Assembly: GCA_018716135.1 (NCBI GenBank)
Contig: DVKG01000008.1
Span: 7,387-71,386, forward strand
Length of the DNA: 64,000 nucleotides
DNA from: Scybalosoma faecavium
GTDB lineage: Bacteria; Bacillota; Clostridia; Christensenellales; Christensenellaceae
Reading direction: 5' to 3'
Under the pieces are notes generated by a model. That model was not told where the DNA came from and made no database searches. It worked only from the letters and a program-made list of their open reading frames with translations. Shown here in pieces: positions 7,375 through 15,172 of this stretch (positions within the stretch are counted from its first letter, which is position 1; every line of letters begins with the position of its first letter). Position numbers and translations under genes: made by a program.

Positions 7375-8553
7375 TTAAAGCTTCTCTACGATAACAGCTT
7401 CGCCCATGCCGCCGCCGATGCAAAGTGTAGCAACACCCTTCTGACCAGCTGCCAGCTCATGGAGCAGTGTAACGAGGATTCTGCAGCCAGAACCGCCGAT
7501 GGGGTGACCAAGTGCGATTGCGCCGCCCTTCGGATTCAGCTTCTCTGCGGGAATCTCAAGTTCCTTACCAACTTCGATAGCCTGAGCTGCGAAAGCTTCG
7601 TTAGCTTCGAAGATGTCGATGTCAGCAGATGTCAGACCGGACTTAGCATATGCATCCTTAACGGAGGGGATCGGACCGAGACCCATTACCTTAGGATCAA
7701 CACCCTTAGAACCTGTAGCTACGATCTTAGCCATGGGCTTGAGGTTGTGAGCCTTTACGAAATCCTCAGAAGCTACGATTACGCAAGCTGCGCCGTCGTT
7801 GATACCGGAAGCGTTAGCTGCTGTAACTGTGCCGTCCTTTATGAAAGCGGGCTTCAGCTTAGCCATCTTCTCGAGAGAAGCGCCGAACTTCGGATACTCG
7901 TCTGTGTCGAATACAACCGGATCGCCCTTTCTCTGGGGGATAACAACGGGAACGATCTCATCCTTGAATGCGCCGCTCTTTACAGCTGCCTCTGCCTTCT
8001 GCTGAGACTTAACTGCAAATTCATCCTGCATTTCTCTTGTGATGCCATACTCAGCTGCTACGTTCTCAGCTGTAACGCCCATGTGATAATCATTGAATGC
8101 TTCCCACAGACCATCGTTTACCATTGTGTCGATAATCTTGTTGTTGTTCATTCTAGCGCCCCAACGAGCTGTCGGAATTGCATAGGGAGCGTTGCTCATG
8201 CTCTCAGCGCCGCCTGCTACTACGCACTCAGCTTCGCCTGCAAGGATGTATCTGTAAGCCAGAGATACTGCATGGAGAGAAGAACCGCAAACCTTATTGA
8301 TTGTTGTTGCAGGAATCTCAACCGGAATACCAGCCTTGATGGCCATCTGACGAGCGGGGCTCTGACCCTGACCAGCCTGGAGTACGTTACCCATAACTAC
8401 TTCGTCTACGTCCTTAGCGTCTACGCCTGCGCGCTCCAGCGCACCCTTAATAACTGTAGCACCGAGGTCTGCTGCCTTTACGCTCTTCAGAGAGCCGCCG
8501 AAGCTGCCAATTGCTGTTCTGCAAGCGCCGAGCAAGTATACTGTCTTTTTCAT
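7375..8553 (-). CDS. thl: Acetyl-CoA acetyltransferase (thiolase)
   Basis: 392 residues. Condenses two acetyl-CoA to acetoacetyl-CoA, entering the butyrate pathway. The acylated cysteine C89 is in NKVCGSSLH; the C-terminal GGAIALGHPIGGSG and CIGGGMGEA blocks supply the catalytic His and second Cys. The start is at 8553 with AAGGAG eight bases upstream; the longer frame adds eight unlikely residues. First gene of the unit, preceded by nearly 500 bases of non-coding DNA. Confidence 0.95.
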   Translation of the reverse strand: MKKTVYLLGACRTAIGSFGGSLKSVKAADLGATVIKGALERAGVDAKDVDEVVMGNVLQAGQGQSPARQMAIKAGIPVEIPATTINKVCGSSLHAVSLAYRYILAGEAECVVAGGAESMSNAPYAIPTARWGARMNNNKIIDTMVNDGLWEAFNDYHMGVTAENVAAEYGITREMQDEFAVKSQQKAEAAVKSGAFKDEIVPVVIPQRKGDPVVFDTDEYPKFGASLEKMAKLKPAFIKDGTVTAANASGINDGAACVIVASEDFVKAHNLKPMAKIVATGSKGVDPKVMGLGPIPSVKDAYAKSGLTSADIDIFEANEAFAAQAIEVGKELEIPAEKLNPKGGAIALGHPIGGSGCRILVTLLHELAAGQKGVATLCIGGGMGEAVIVEKL

Positions 8554-9034
8554 TGTTGCAATTCTCCTTTTTATCAAGAAATGTTTAACATTATTTTATA
8601 CAAAGTTTCTTCCGGCACGTCATTGCCGATATTGAGTGCCGATTATGTAACATCATTGCGTGACCTAAACGCCCAAATTCCTGCCGGCCATAAATTCAAG
8701 CTATTTCATCACAACATCGTTATCTATCTCACAATGCAATAATACCACTTTTTTAGAAAAAATCAACCCTTTTTTGATAAAAAACAGCTCTTTTTCAAAA
8801 AAAATTTATGGTATCATTGAATGAAACTATATACTATTCTATATGCCAGTCCGCCTTACAATTTACTTATAAATATTAATACTTAGTACATCTTAAAGCA
8901 GTTATAAATCCGAGAGAATCATTTCATATTTCTCTCAAACTCCGACTGTATTATAATAACAAATTTGTAGCAAAATTGCAACCGATATGCGTACTTTTTC
9001 TTTATTTCCACTAATTTACAATATTTTGTATAGA
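8554..9034. other. AT-rich promoter region upstream of thl
   Basis: About 480 bases without a credible gene between the etfA terminator and thl. On the minus strand there is a hairpin CGGCAC/GTGCCG (near 8612-8645) in the presumed thl leader, and AT-rich stretches with TATAAT-like hexamers near 8950. I could not pick one convincing promoter, and I see no clear Rex palindrome. Confidence 0.4.
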
Positions 9035-9069
9035 AAACACCCTGCCGCATTCATTGGCAGGGTGTCGTT
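9034..9069 (-). terminator. Terminator of bcd-etfB-etfA
   Basis: On the minus strand ACACCCTGCC and GGCAGGGTGT form a 10-bp stem followed by TTTTC, directly after etfA. It separates the two halves of the butyrate pathway. Confidence 0.85.
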
Positions 9070-9085
9070 AATTTATGTTTTAATA

Positions 9086-10129
9086 TTACTTAGCTTCGTT
9101 TGCCTTCTTAGCAGCTTTTACTGCTTCTGTGAGGAGAGGAACGATCTTGAAGAGGTCGCCTACAACGCCGTAGTCAGCAACCTGGAAGATAGGAGCGGAC
9201 TCGTCCTTGTTGATAGCAACGATGACTTCGGAGTTTTCCATACCGGCGAGATGCTGAATTGCACCGGAGATACCGCAAGCGATATATAGGTCGGGACGTA
9301 CAGTCTTACCTGTCTGACCAACCTGCTTCTCTTTAGGCATCCAACCTGCGTCTACAGCAGCACGAGAGGAGGATGTCGTAGCGTGAGGCAGCTCAGCAGC
9401 CAGCTCTTCGAGAATCTTGAAGTTCTCGGGACCGCCCATACCACGACCGCCGGAAACGAGGATCTTAGCATCGAGAACATCCAGTGTATCGGAAACGTGC
9501 TTCACAACCTCGAGGATTTCTACGTTCATTGCCGAAGCGGGAATCTCAACGTCAATCTTAGAAACCTCAGCCGCAGACTTCTCAGCGGGAGTCAGCTTCT
9601 TCATAACGCCCGGGCGTACTGTAGCCATCTGGGGACGGAAGAAGGGGATTCTGATTGTAGCCATGATGTTGCCGCCGAAAGCAGGACGTGTCATGTGCAG
9701 CAGCTTGCCGTAATCATCAGCCGGAGCCATGTCGAGAATATCAAGCTTCGTGCAGTCTGCCGTCAGACCTGTATGTACTCTTGCAGATACTCTGGGAGCC
9801 AGGTCACGACCTATGGATGTAGCGCCGAACAGCATTACATCAGGCTTGTATTCATTAACAACATTTACGAGCACATGTGTATAAGGCTCTGTCATATATG
9901 TCTTGAGTTCTTCCTTGTCAACTACGATAACCTTATCGGCACCGTAACGACCGAGACTCTCTATAACGTCATCCGGAATCTGATAGCCAAGGATAACTGC
10001 TGTTACATCTGTATCAAGATCCTTTGCCAGCTTTGTACCTTCGCCGATAAGCTCGTAAGATACGCCTGTGACAACATTGTCAACCTGCTGAACAAAGACC
10101 ATTACGCCTTTATAATCCTGAATATTCAT
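9086..10129 (-). CDS. etfA: Electron transfer flavoprotein, alpha subunit
   Basis: 347 residues. Forms the FAD-binding heterodimer with EtfB that works with butyryl-CoA dehydrogenase; in Clostridia the Bcd/EtfAB complex bifurcates electrons from NADH to crotonyl-CoA and ferredoxin. The C-terminal FAD domain is clear, with SGGRGMGG, GQTGKTVRPDLYIACGISG and HLAGM. It starts 18 bases after etfB and ends just before the unit's terminator. The upstream site GGTGA is weak. Confidence 0.95.
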   Translation of the reverse strand: MNIQDYKGVMVFVQQVDNVVTGVSYELIGEGTKLAKDLDTDVTAVILGYQIPDDVIESLGRYGADKVIVVDKEELKTYMTEPYTHVLVNVVNEYKPDVMLFGATSIGRDLAPRVSARVHTGLTADCTKLDILDMAPADDYGKLLHMTRPAFGGNIMATIRIPFFRPQMATVRPGVMKKLTPAEKSAAEVSKIDVEIPASAMNVEILEVVKHVSDTLDVLDAKILVSGGRGMGGPENFKILEELAAELPHATTSSSRAAVDAGWMPKEKQVGQTGKTVRPDLYIACGISGAIQHLAGMENSEVIVAINKDESAPIFQVADYGVVGDLFKIVPLLTEAVKAAKKANEAK

Positions 10130-10147
10130 CTATGTCACCACTTTCCG

Positions 10148-10927
10148 TCAAATAATGTGCTTAGCAATCAGCTTCTCTACAATGTAGTTAGCCGATTCCT
10201 GGGGATCCAGCTGAACCTGTTCGCCCTGACCCTTGAGAGCTTTCGTGAAGGACTTAAACACCTTTGTAGGAGAACCCTTCAGACCGAGGTTGGACTCGTC
10301 AATCGGGATATCTTTCTCAGACCAAACGGGAATATCAACTTTGTAAGCGTCGAATACGCCGCCGGGAGTCATATAACGAGGATCGTTCAGCTCAGCGAGA
10401 GCTGTCAGCAGGCAAGGCATCTTAACCTTGAGCATATGATAACCATCGTCATACTTTCTCTTAACGATGAGGCTGTCGCCCTGAACCTCGATGCTCTCTG
10501 TGTAAGAGATGCAGACGAGACCGAGATGCTCAGCTATCTGCGGACCAACCTGAGCCGTATCGCCATCGATAGCCTGACGGCCTGTGATGATCAGATCGTA
10601 CTCGAGATTCTTAATTGCTGCTGCAATTGTAGAAGATGTCGCCCATGTATCAGCGCCGCCAAACGCACGGCTGGAGAGCAGAACAGCTTCGTCAGCGCCC
10701 ATAGCGAGAGCTTCGCGAAGAGCGAGGTCTGCCTGAGGCGGTCCCATGGATACTACTGTAACATGAGCGCCGTACTGGTCTTTCAGACGCAGAGCAGCTT
10801 CCAGACCTGCCTTATCGTCCGGGTTTATGATAGACGGAACGCCGTCTCTTATCAGTGTTTTAGTTACCGGATCGATCTTAACTTCGTTTGTATCAGGAAC
10901 TTGCTTAATGCAAACTACAACTTTCAC
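10148..10927 (-). CDS. etfB: Electron transfer flavoprotein, beta subunit
   Basis: 259 residues. Partner of EtfA in the crotonyl-CoA-reducing complex. Begins MKVVVCIKQVPDTNEV, and carries the beta-subunit signature region with GRQAIDGDTAQVGP, the loop that in bifurcating ETFs sits next to the beta-FAD. The start is GTG at 10927 with GGAGGG upstream. Lies between bcd and etfA, 18 bases from each. Confidence 0.95.
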   Translation of the reverse strand: MKVVVCIKQVPDTNEVKIDPVTKTLIRDGVPSIINPDDKAGLEAALRLKDQYGAHVTVVSMGPPQADLALREALAMGADEAVLLSSRAFGGADTWATSSTIAAAIKNLEYDLIITGRQAIDGDTAQVGPQIAEHLGLVCISYTESIEVQGDSLIVKRKYDDGYHMLKVKMPCLLTALAELNDPRYMTPGGVFDAYKVDIPVWSEKDIPIDESNLGLKGSPTKVFKSFTKALKGQGEQVQLDPQESANYIVEKLIAKHII

Positions 10928-10945
10928 TAGTTTTCCCTCCGTCTC

Positions 10946-12085
10946 TTATTTGAGAAGATTGTTAGCGATTACCATGCGCTGGACTTCGCTTGTACCTTCG
11001 TAGATCTCTGTGATCTTAGCGTCGCGCATCATGCGCTCAATCGGATACTCTCTGATGTAGCCATAACCGCCGTGCAGCTGGACGCACTTTGTTGTTACAT
11101 ACATAGCTGTCTCTGCAGCGTAGAGCTTAGCCATAGCAGATTCCATACCGAATCTTTCTTTCGTATCCTTAGCCATTGCAGCGCGGTATACGAGAAGCTG
11201 AGCTGCATCGCATCTAGCCTTCAGGTCAGCGAGTACGAACTGTGTATTCTGGAAAGCTGCGATGGGCTTGCCAAACTGCTTTCTTTCCTTGACATACTTA
11301 ATCGTCTCTTCAAGAGCGCCTTCTGCAATACCCAGAGCCTGAGCTGCGATACCGATACGGCCGCCGTCCAGAGTGTTCATTGCGATGTTGAAGCCCTTGC
11401 CTTCTTTGCCGAGCAGGTTTTCTTTCGGGATTCTCATATCCTCGAATACCAGCTCTGTTGTAGAAGAACCGCGTATACCCATCTTATGCTCGATAGTACC
11501 GATGCTGAATCCGGGAGTGTCTGCTTCAACGATAAATGCGGAGATACCTTTGTTGCCCTTAGATTTATCTGTCATAGCGAAAATAACATATATGTCAGCT
11601 TTTCCGCCGTTTGTAATGAACACTTTCGTGCCGTTGATAACCCATTCATCACCGTCGAGGACTGCCTTGGTCTGCTGACCGGAAGCATCCGTACCAGCGT
11701 TGGGCTCTGTCAGACCGAAAGCGCCGAGTTTCTCGCCCTTTGCCAGCGGAACGAGGTATTTTTCCTTCTGAGCTGCCGTACCAAACTGCTTAATCGGGTT
11801 GCAGCAGAGGGATGTGTGCGCAGAAACTATAACCGCTGTTGTAGCGCAAACTTTAGCCAGTTCCTCCACGCACATAGCATATGCGAGAGTATCACAGCCC
11901 TGACCGCCGTATTCCTTCGGGAAAGGAATGCCGAGGAAGCCATATTTTGCCATTTTCGCTACCGTTTCATCCGGGAAGCGCTCTTCTTCGTCCAGTTCAT
12001 GCGCGAGATCCTTAACCTGCTGTTCAGCGAAGTCGCGATAGAGTGTACGAAGCATTTGGTGTTCTTTGCTGAGTACGAAGTCCAT
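10946..12085 (-). CDS. bcd: Butyryl-CoA dehydrogenase
   Basis: 379-residue FAD acyl-CoA dehydrogenase reducing crotonyl-CoA to butyryl-CoA. The catalytic glutamate is in EIYEGTSEVQR, FAD-contacting segments AFGLTEPNAGTD and VFITNGG are present, and HGGYGYIREYP is near the C-terminus. AGGAGG upstream fixes the start at 12085 rather than the longer frame. First gene of bcd-etfB-etfA. No butyrate kinase or butyryl-CoA:acetate CoA-transferase is in the window, so the terminal step is encoded elsewhere. Confidence 0.95.
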   Translation of the reverse strand: MDFVLSKEHQMLRTLYRDFAEQQVKDLAHELDEEERFPDETVAKMAKYGFLGIPFPKEYGGQGCDTLAYAMCVEELAKVCATTAVIVSAHTSLCCNPIKQFGTAAQKEKYLVPLAKGEKLGAFGLTEPNAGTDASGQQTKAVLDGDEWVINGTKVFITNGGKADIYVIFAMTDKSKGNKGISAFIVEADTPGFSIGTIEHKMGIRGSSTTELVFEDMRIPKENLLGKEGKGFNIAMNTLDGGRIGIAAQALGIAEGALEETIKYVKERKQFGKPIAAFQNTQFVLADLKARCDAAQLLVYRAAMAKDTKERFGMESAMAKLYAAETAMYVTTKCVQLHGGYGYIREYPIERMMRDAKITEIYEGTSEVQRMVIANNLLK

Positions 12086-12173
12086 ACTGTTCCTCCTAAA
12101 TAATACTGTTATTACCAACTATCAAAAAGCCGACTGTCTTTTTTTGCAGCGCTCTGTCTATAATAAGCGCCGT

Positions 12174-12452
12174 TCAAGACCACTCTTTGATTCTTATGGA
12201 AACTATAAACGAAAAAGCATTAGCCTCCTCGTAGCCGTCGATTCGTCGCCGCCGTCGCAGCGCTTCTTTCATCTCGAGAATCACTTCCTGTACGATTCGC
12301 ACTTTTGTGTTTTGCAATATGTTGTTGTAATACTTGTTCTTGCCATATTTTACCATATCATCAACTAACACACAAGCATCTACGCCTTCCGTGCCATATA
12401 AATTTATATATGACGCCATATAGCTGCTGTACAGGTCTGATTCTATGCACAC
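12174..12452 (-). CDS. Small hypothetical ORF in the bcd leader
   Basis: A 92-residue frame from a GTG at 12452 that ends 89 bases before bcd. It has no recognisable domain; a helical stretch around 48-68 ends in five consecutive arginines. Codon choice looks plausible but no spaced ribosome binding site precedes the start. It lies downstream of a good minus-strand promoter, so it would be transcribed with bcd. It may be non-coding leader sequence; I give it low weight. Confidence 0.25.
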   Translation of the reverse strand: MCIESDLYSSYMASYINLYGTEGVDACVLVDDMVKYGKNKYYNNILQNTKVRIVQEVILEMKEALRRRRRIDGYEEANAFSFIVSIRIKEWS

Positions 12453-12503
12453 CTTGTGCGGATTTTCACCAACTTTTGTGCCGATTTTCTAAACTCTGTT
12501 ATA

Positions 12504-12532
12504 AATATAACACACTTATATTCATATTGCAA
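12504..12532 (-). promoter_or_regulatory. Putative promoter of bcd-etfB-etfA
   Basis: On the minus strand TTGCAA (12527-12532), 17-base spacer, TATATT (12504-12509). A leader of over 400 bases to bcd would result. Confidence 0.5.
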
Positions 12533-12831
12533 TATTATGTATGAATAAAATAACAATTTTTTTCGTCATTCCCCGCCACATATTTTTGCAAATTTTCCAG
12601 AAAATAACTGAATTTTTACATTGGCAAAGACATTATTTTAAAAATCGAAAGTCATTCTCCATATGTGTATATTTAATACTTAAATTTACAATCCTTGTTA
12701 ATTATATCACACACTTCCCAGTAAGTCAAATGTTATTTTGATAATTTATTCACATGTATTTATCATATTTGCGCATCTTTAATACAAATTGAGCAATAAT
12801 TATCAATATGTTAGTTGTAAATACCCGCCTT
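12533..12831. other. AT-rich intergenic spacer
   Basis: About 300 bases between the bcd promoter and the 3' end of the DUF368 gene. Strongly AT-rich; I see no gene, terminator or structured element in it. Confidence 0.5.
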
Positions 12832-13725
12832 CTATTTATCCGTCCGAGCAAAAAGATATGAAATAACTCCGCACGCCAGCATGACAAGTATGCTTATTAT
12901 ACCTGTCAGGTTAAACTCGAATCCCGGATATATAGTCAATATAGATCCTATCATGAGGCCGAGAATTGCCATATATGTCTTTTGCGTGTGAGTCCCTAAC
13001 AGCCATCTAACCAAATTCACTCCGAGGCACAGGCCGATTATCACTCCCATAAGAGTCGGTATCAGCAGCATTACATTCAGCTGAGCCACTCCTGTAATCA
13101 CCGTCTCGTACAGTCCGAGTATAACGAGCACCAGCGAGCCGCTTATCCCGGGGATTATCATAGCAAACGCCGCCACAGCAAGGCTTATTACATATCTCAG
13201 GAACTGCCATCCGTTTATAGAAGCTATTACTTCATTTTGTATATTCTGTTTCGAGAATATGAGCATTATTATCATAACAGCCAGTCCTACAAAAAACCAA
13301 ACTATACTTGACGGCGTTATTTTCTTCCTCTCTCCATCTATAATAGTTCCGCGTTTGTACACCATCGGAATTGATCCTATGACCAACCCTATAAAAGCAA
13401 ATCCCGTCTGCATTGGGTATTTCGTCACCAAATGAGTCGCCAGATTGCTGAATACAAGTATTCCTGCCACCGCGCCTACAGCCAAGGTTATCAGGAAGTA
13501 TATATGCTTTTTCCATTTAGACGAAAGAGACTCCATGAGTTCGTCATAAACACCCATAGATACTGCCATCGTACCTCCGCTCACGCCCGGTATTACATTT
13601 GCAACGCCAACTACCACGCCCGCTATTATGTTGCGGACGGCAGTGCGCAGGCTTATTTTCTGAGTCTCTGAATTTTGAGCCGCTGTCTTTTCAGGCGAAG
13701 CCTGCTTTGAGTCTTTCTTTTCCAT
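12832..13725 (-). CDS. DUF368 family membrane protein (undecaprenyl-phosphate flippase type)
   Basis: 297 residues with about eight hydrophobic helices. The DUF368 signature VANVIPGVSGGTMAVSMGVYDEL is near the N-terminus (positions about 38-60), with a second inverted copy IIPGISGSLVLVILGLYE further on. Members (PopT) were shown to recycle undecaprenyl phosphate across the membrane for wall synthesis; the assignment here is by family. An ~25-residue polar N-terminus precedes the first helix. The start is uncertain: an ATG 18 bases upstream (13743) is possible but has no spaced binding site. Confidence 0.85.
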   Translation of the reverse strand: MEKKDSKQASPEKTAAQNSETQKISLRTAVRNIIAGVVVGVANVIPGVSGGTMAVSMGVYDELMESLSSKWKKHIYFLITLAVGAVAGILVFSNLATHLVTKYPMQTGFAFIGLVIGSIPMVYKRGTIIDGERKKITPSSIVWFFVGLAVMIIMLIFSKQNIQNEVIASINGWQFLRYVISLAVAAFAMIIPGISGSLVLVILGLYETVITGVAQLNVMLLIPTLMGVIIGLCLGVNLVRWLLGTHTQKTYMAILGLMIGSILTIYPGFEFNLTGIISILVMLACGVISYLFARTDK

Positions 13726-14163
13726 AAAATTTAATTCACCCATCCTTTTTATAAATTATTTTATAGCTCGAATAGTAGTATTTTACCACACACATTTGAT
13801 GTAATAAATACCCTTGCTAAAACTTTCACACAGCCTATAAATGCTCTTCACACCGTTACACACTAGGCTGCTGCGCTTTACTATTCATTTGTCGAAATTA
13901 CAGCTTTCTCCCCCACCGCGCCTAATTTCGACTTTATCTATTGCCGCCTTTCACCACCATGTGAATTAGAACTGTTTTTAAATATATTGTGTCTATTTTG
14001 TAACTATTGCGAAAGTTTTGTTTACATACTGTGCACGGTCATATATAATAGCCTAAGACTTGAGCACCTCTTAAAAAAACAGATACGATGATAATCATTT
14101 GCACGCTGTCTCTGCGGCAGCCAGTTATAAAAAGATTCAACGCGAATCGGAAAGCGAGGTAAT
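13726..14163. other. Intergenic region with a perfect 10-bp inverted repeat
   Basis: 440 bases between the divergent DUF368 and SleB-like genes. GTCGAAATTA (13891-13900) and TAATTTCGAC (13923-13932) form a perfect 10-bp inverted repeat around a 22-base loop that is purine-rich (GGUGGGGGAG) if read on the minus strand, toward DUF368. No T-tract follows. The rest holds the SleB-side promoter and nothing else that I recognise. Confidence 0.55.
14021..14049 (+). promoter_or_regulatory. SigA-type promoter of the SleB-like gene
   Basis: TTTACA (14021-14026), 17 bases, TATAAT (14044-14049), about 115 bases before the start codon. A vegetative promoter on a SleB-like gene suggests a role in growing cells. 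Confidence 0.7.
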
Positions 14164-14970
14164 ATGAGAAAAAAACTATTATCTATAATGATATCAGCGA
14201 TGATACTGCTCGGGATGGTTTCCATTCCTGTCAGCGCAAGCGCAGCTTCGTACACAAGCGACGAAATACTTCTCGCTAAAGTCGTTCAACTCGAGGCGGG
14301 CACAGACTATGTAGACTGTCTGGCTGCCGGTTCGGTCGTAATAAACAGACTGGAAAACTACGAGCGCTGGGGTTACGATACTCTTTCGGAGGTCATATAC
14401 GCAAAAAATCAATTCTCTGTCGTTAAATCCAGCAAATTCAAAACACTGAAGCCCAACAAAAAATGCTTAGAGGTGGCCCGCTGTCTCTTGAAATACGGCT
14501 CTCAGCTTCCTAAAGGCGTAGAGTATTTCCGCGATTCCGGCAAATACGGCAAAGCATCCTGGGGCAGCCATAAATATTATAAAATATACGGAGGCAACAC
14601 CTTCTATTTCCACAACACTTCCGACTACAACAATTGGAAGAAAAACGGAATTAGCAAAATGGTCATAGTAACCGTGGGCAAAAACGACACTTTAAGCTCT
14701 ATAGCAAAAAAATACAAAACCAACACTACTTATATTAAGCAGATAAACAATCTGTCTTCCAACAAGGTCAGCTCAGGCAAGAAGATAATCGTTCACCAGA
14801 ACAGCGGTAAAATGAAACGCATAAGTTACACCGTCAAAAGCGGCGATACGCTCAAATCGCTCGCCAAGAAATACAACACAACTCCGCTTCGCATTAAGCA
14901 AGCGACCGGTATCACCTCCAACACCATCAAAAAGGGGCAGAAGCTTAAAATACCTACAGTCAATTACTAA
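14164..14970 (+). CDS. Secreted cell wall hydrolase (SleB-like) with two LysM domains
   Basis: 268 residues. Signal peptide to about residue 27, then a Hydrolase_2 (SleB-type lytic transglycosylase) domain (about 32-160; begins DEILLAKVVQLEAG, later AAGSVVINRL), and two C-terminal LysM peptidoglycan-binding modules (about 166-210 and 222-266, the latter beginning YTVKSGDTLKSLAKKY). SleB proteins open the spore cortex, but LysM fusions with a signal peptide are also general wall hydrolases. Usual YpeB partner is absent. Basic overall, as expected for a wall-binding protein. Confidence 0.85.
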   Translation: MRKKLLSIMISAMILLGMVSIPVSASAASYTSDEILLAKVVQLEAGTDYVDCLAAGSVVINRLENYERWGYDTLSEVIYAKNQFSVVKSSKFKTLKPNKKCLEVARCLLKYGSQLPKGVEYFRDSGKYGKASWGSHKYYKIYGGNTFYFHNTSDYNNWKKNGISKMVIVTVGKNDTLSSIAKKYKTNTTYIKQINNLSSNKVSSGKKIIVHQNSGKMKRISYTVKSGDTLKSLAKKYNTTPLRIKQATGITSNTIKKGQKLKIPTVNY

Positions 14971-14986
14971 CCCCTCCGCCCCTTTC

Positions 14987-15016
14987 GCCGTCCGGCAGCC
15001 ACCGGGCGGCTTTTTA
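14987..15016 (+). terminator. Terminator of the SleB-like gene
   Basis: GCCGTCCGG (14987-14995) pairs with CCGGGCGGC (15002-15010), followed by T5. Confidence 0.85.
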
Positions 15017-15018
15017 TA

Positions 15019-15049
15019 TAAAAAGAGCCCGACCGACCGTCAGGCTCGC
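15019..15049 (-). terminator. Terminator downstream of the FAD dehydrogenase
   Basis: On the minus strand GAGCC and GGCTC flank a GC-rich loop, followed by T5. It lies past repeat copy A, so the repeat would be in the mRNA 3' end. Confidence 0.65.
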
Positions 15050-15068
15050 GTTAAAACTCTTCGGTTTG

Positions 15069-15172
15069 TTCAATAAAGGGCACCGCCCCGTCGTTCAACA
15101 AATGAACGAGAGGCGAAGCCGCAGACGAATCCCGCCGCCTATAGAGGCGGGTAGACATCTGTTCACGGTTAT
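15069..15172. repeat. Palindromic interspersed repeat, copy A
   Basis: 104 bp, nearly colinear with 19476-19578. It runs from TTCAATAA through CACCGCCCCGTC to the invariant end ATCTGTTCACGGTTAT. Inside are a hairpin CCGCCT-ATAG-AGGCGG, outer arms GTTCA/TGAAC, and GGC-GAA-GCC. It abuts the stop codon of the FAD dehydrogenase gene. Confidence 0.8.

Noticed and set aside
7459..8742. 427-codon plus-strand frame opposite thl
   Set aside because: Antisense shadow of the thiolase gene; composition is not protein-like and there is no ribosome binding site.
9383..10930. 515-codon open frame on the plus strand across etfA/etfB
   Set aside because: Cys/Leu/Asn-rich translation without domains, antisense to well-conserved etfA and etfB; a codon-bias shadow.
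12541..12741. 66-codon plus-strand frame in the AT-rich spacer
   Set aside because: Phe/Ile/Tyr-rich translation of AT-rich DNA, no ribosome binding site and no family.
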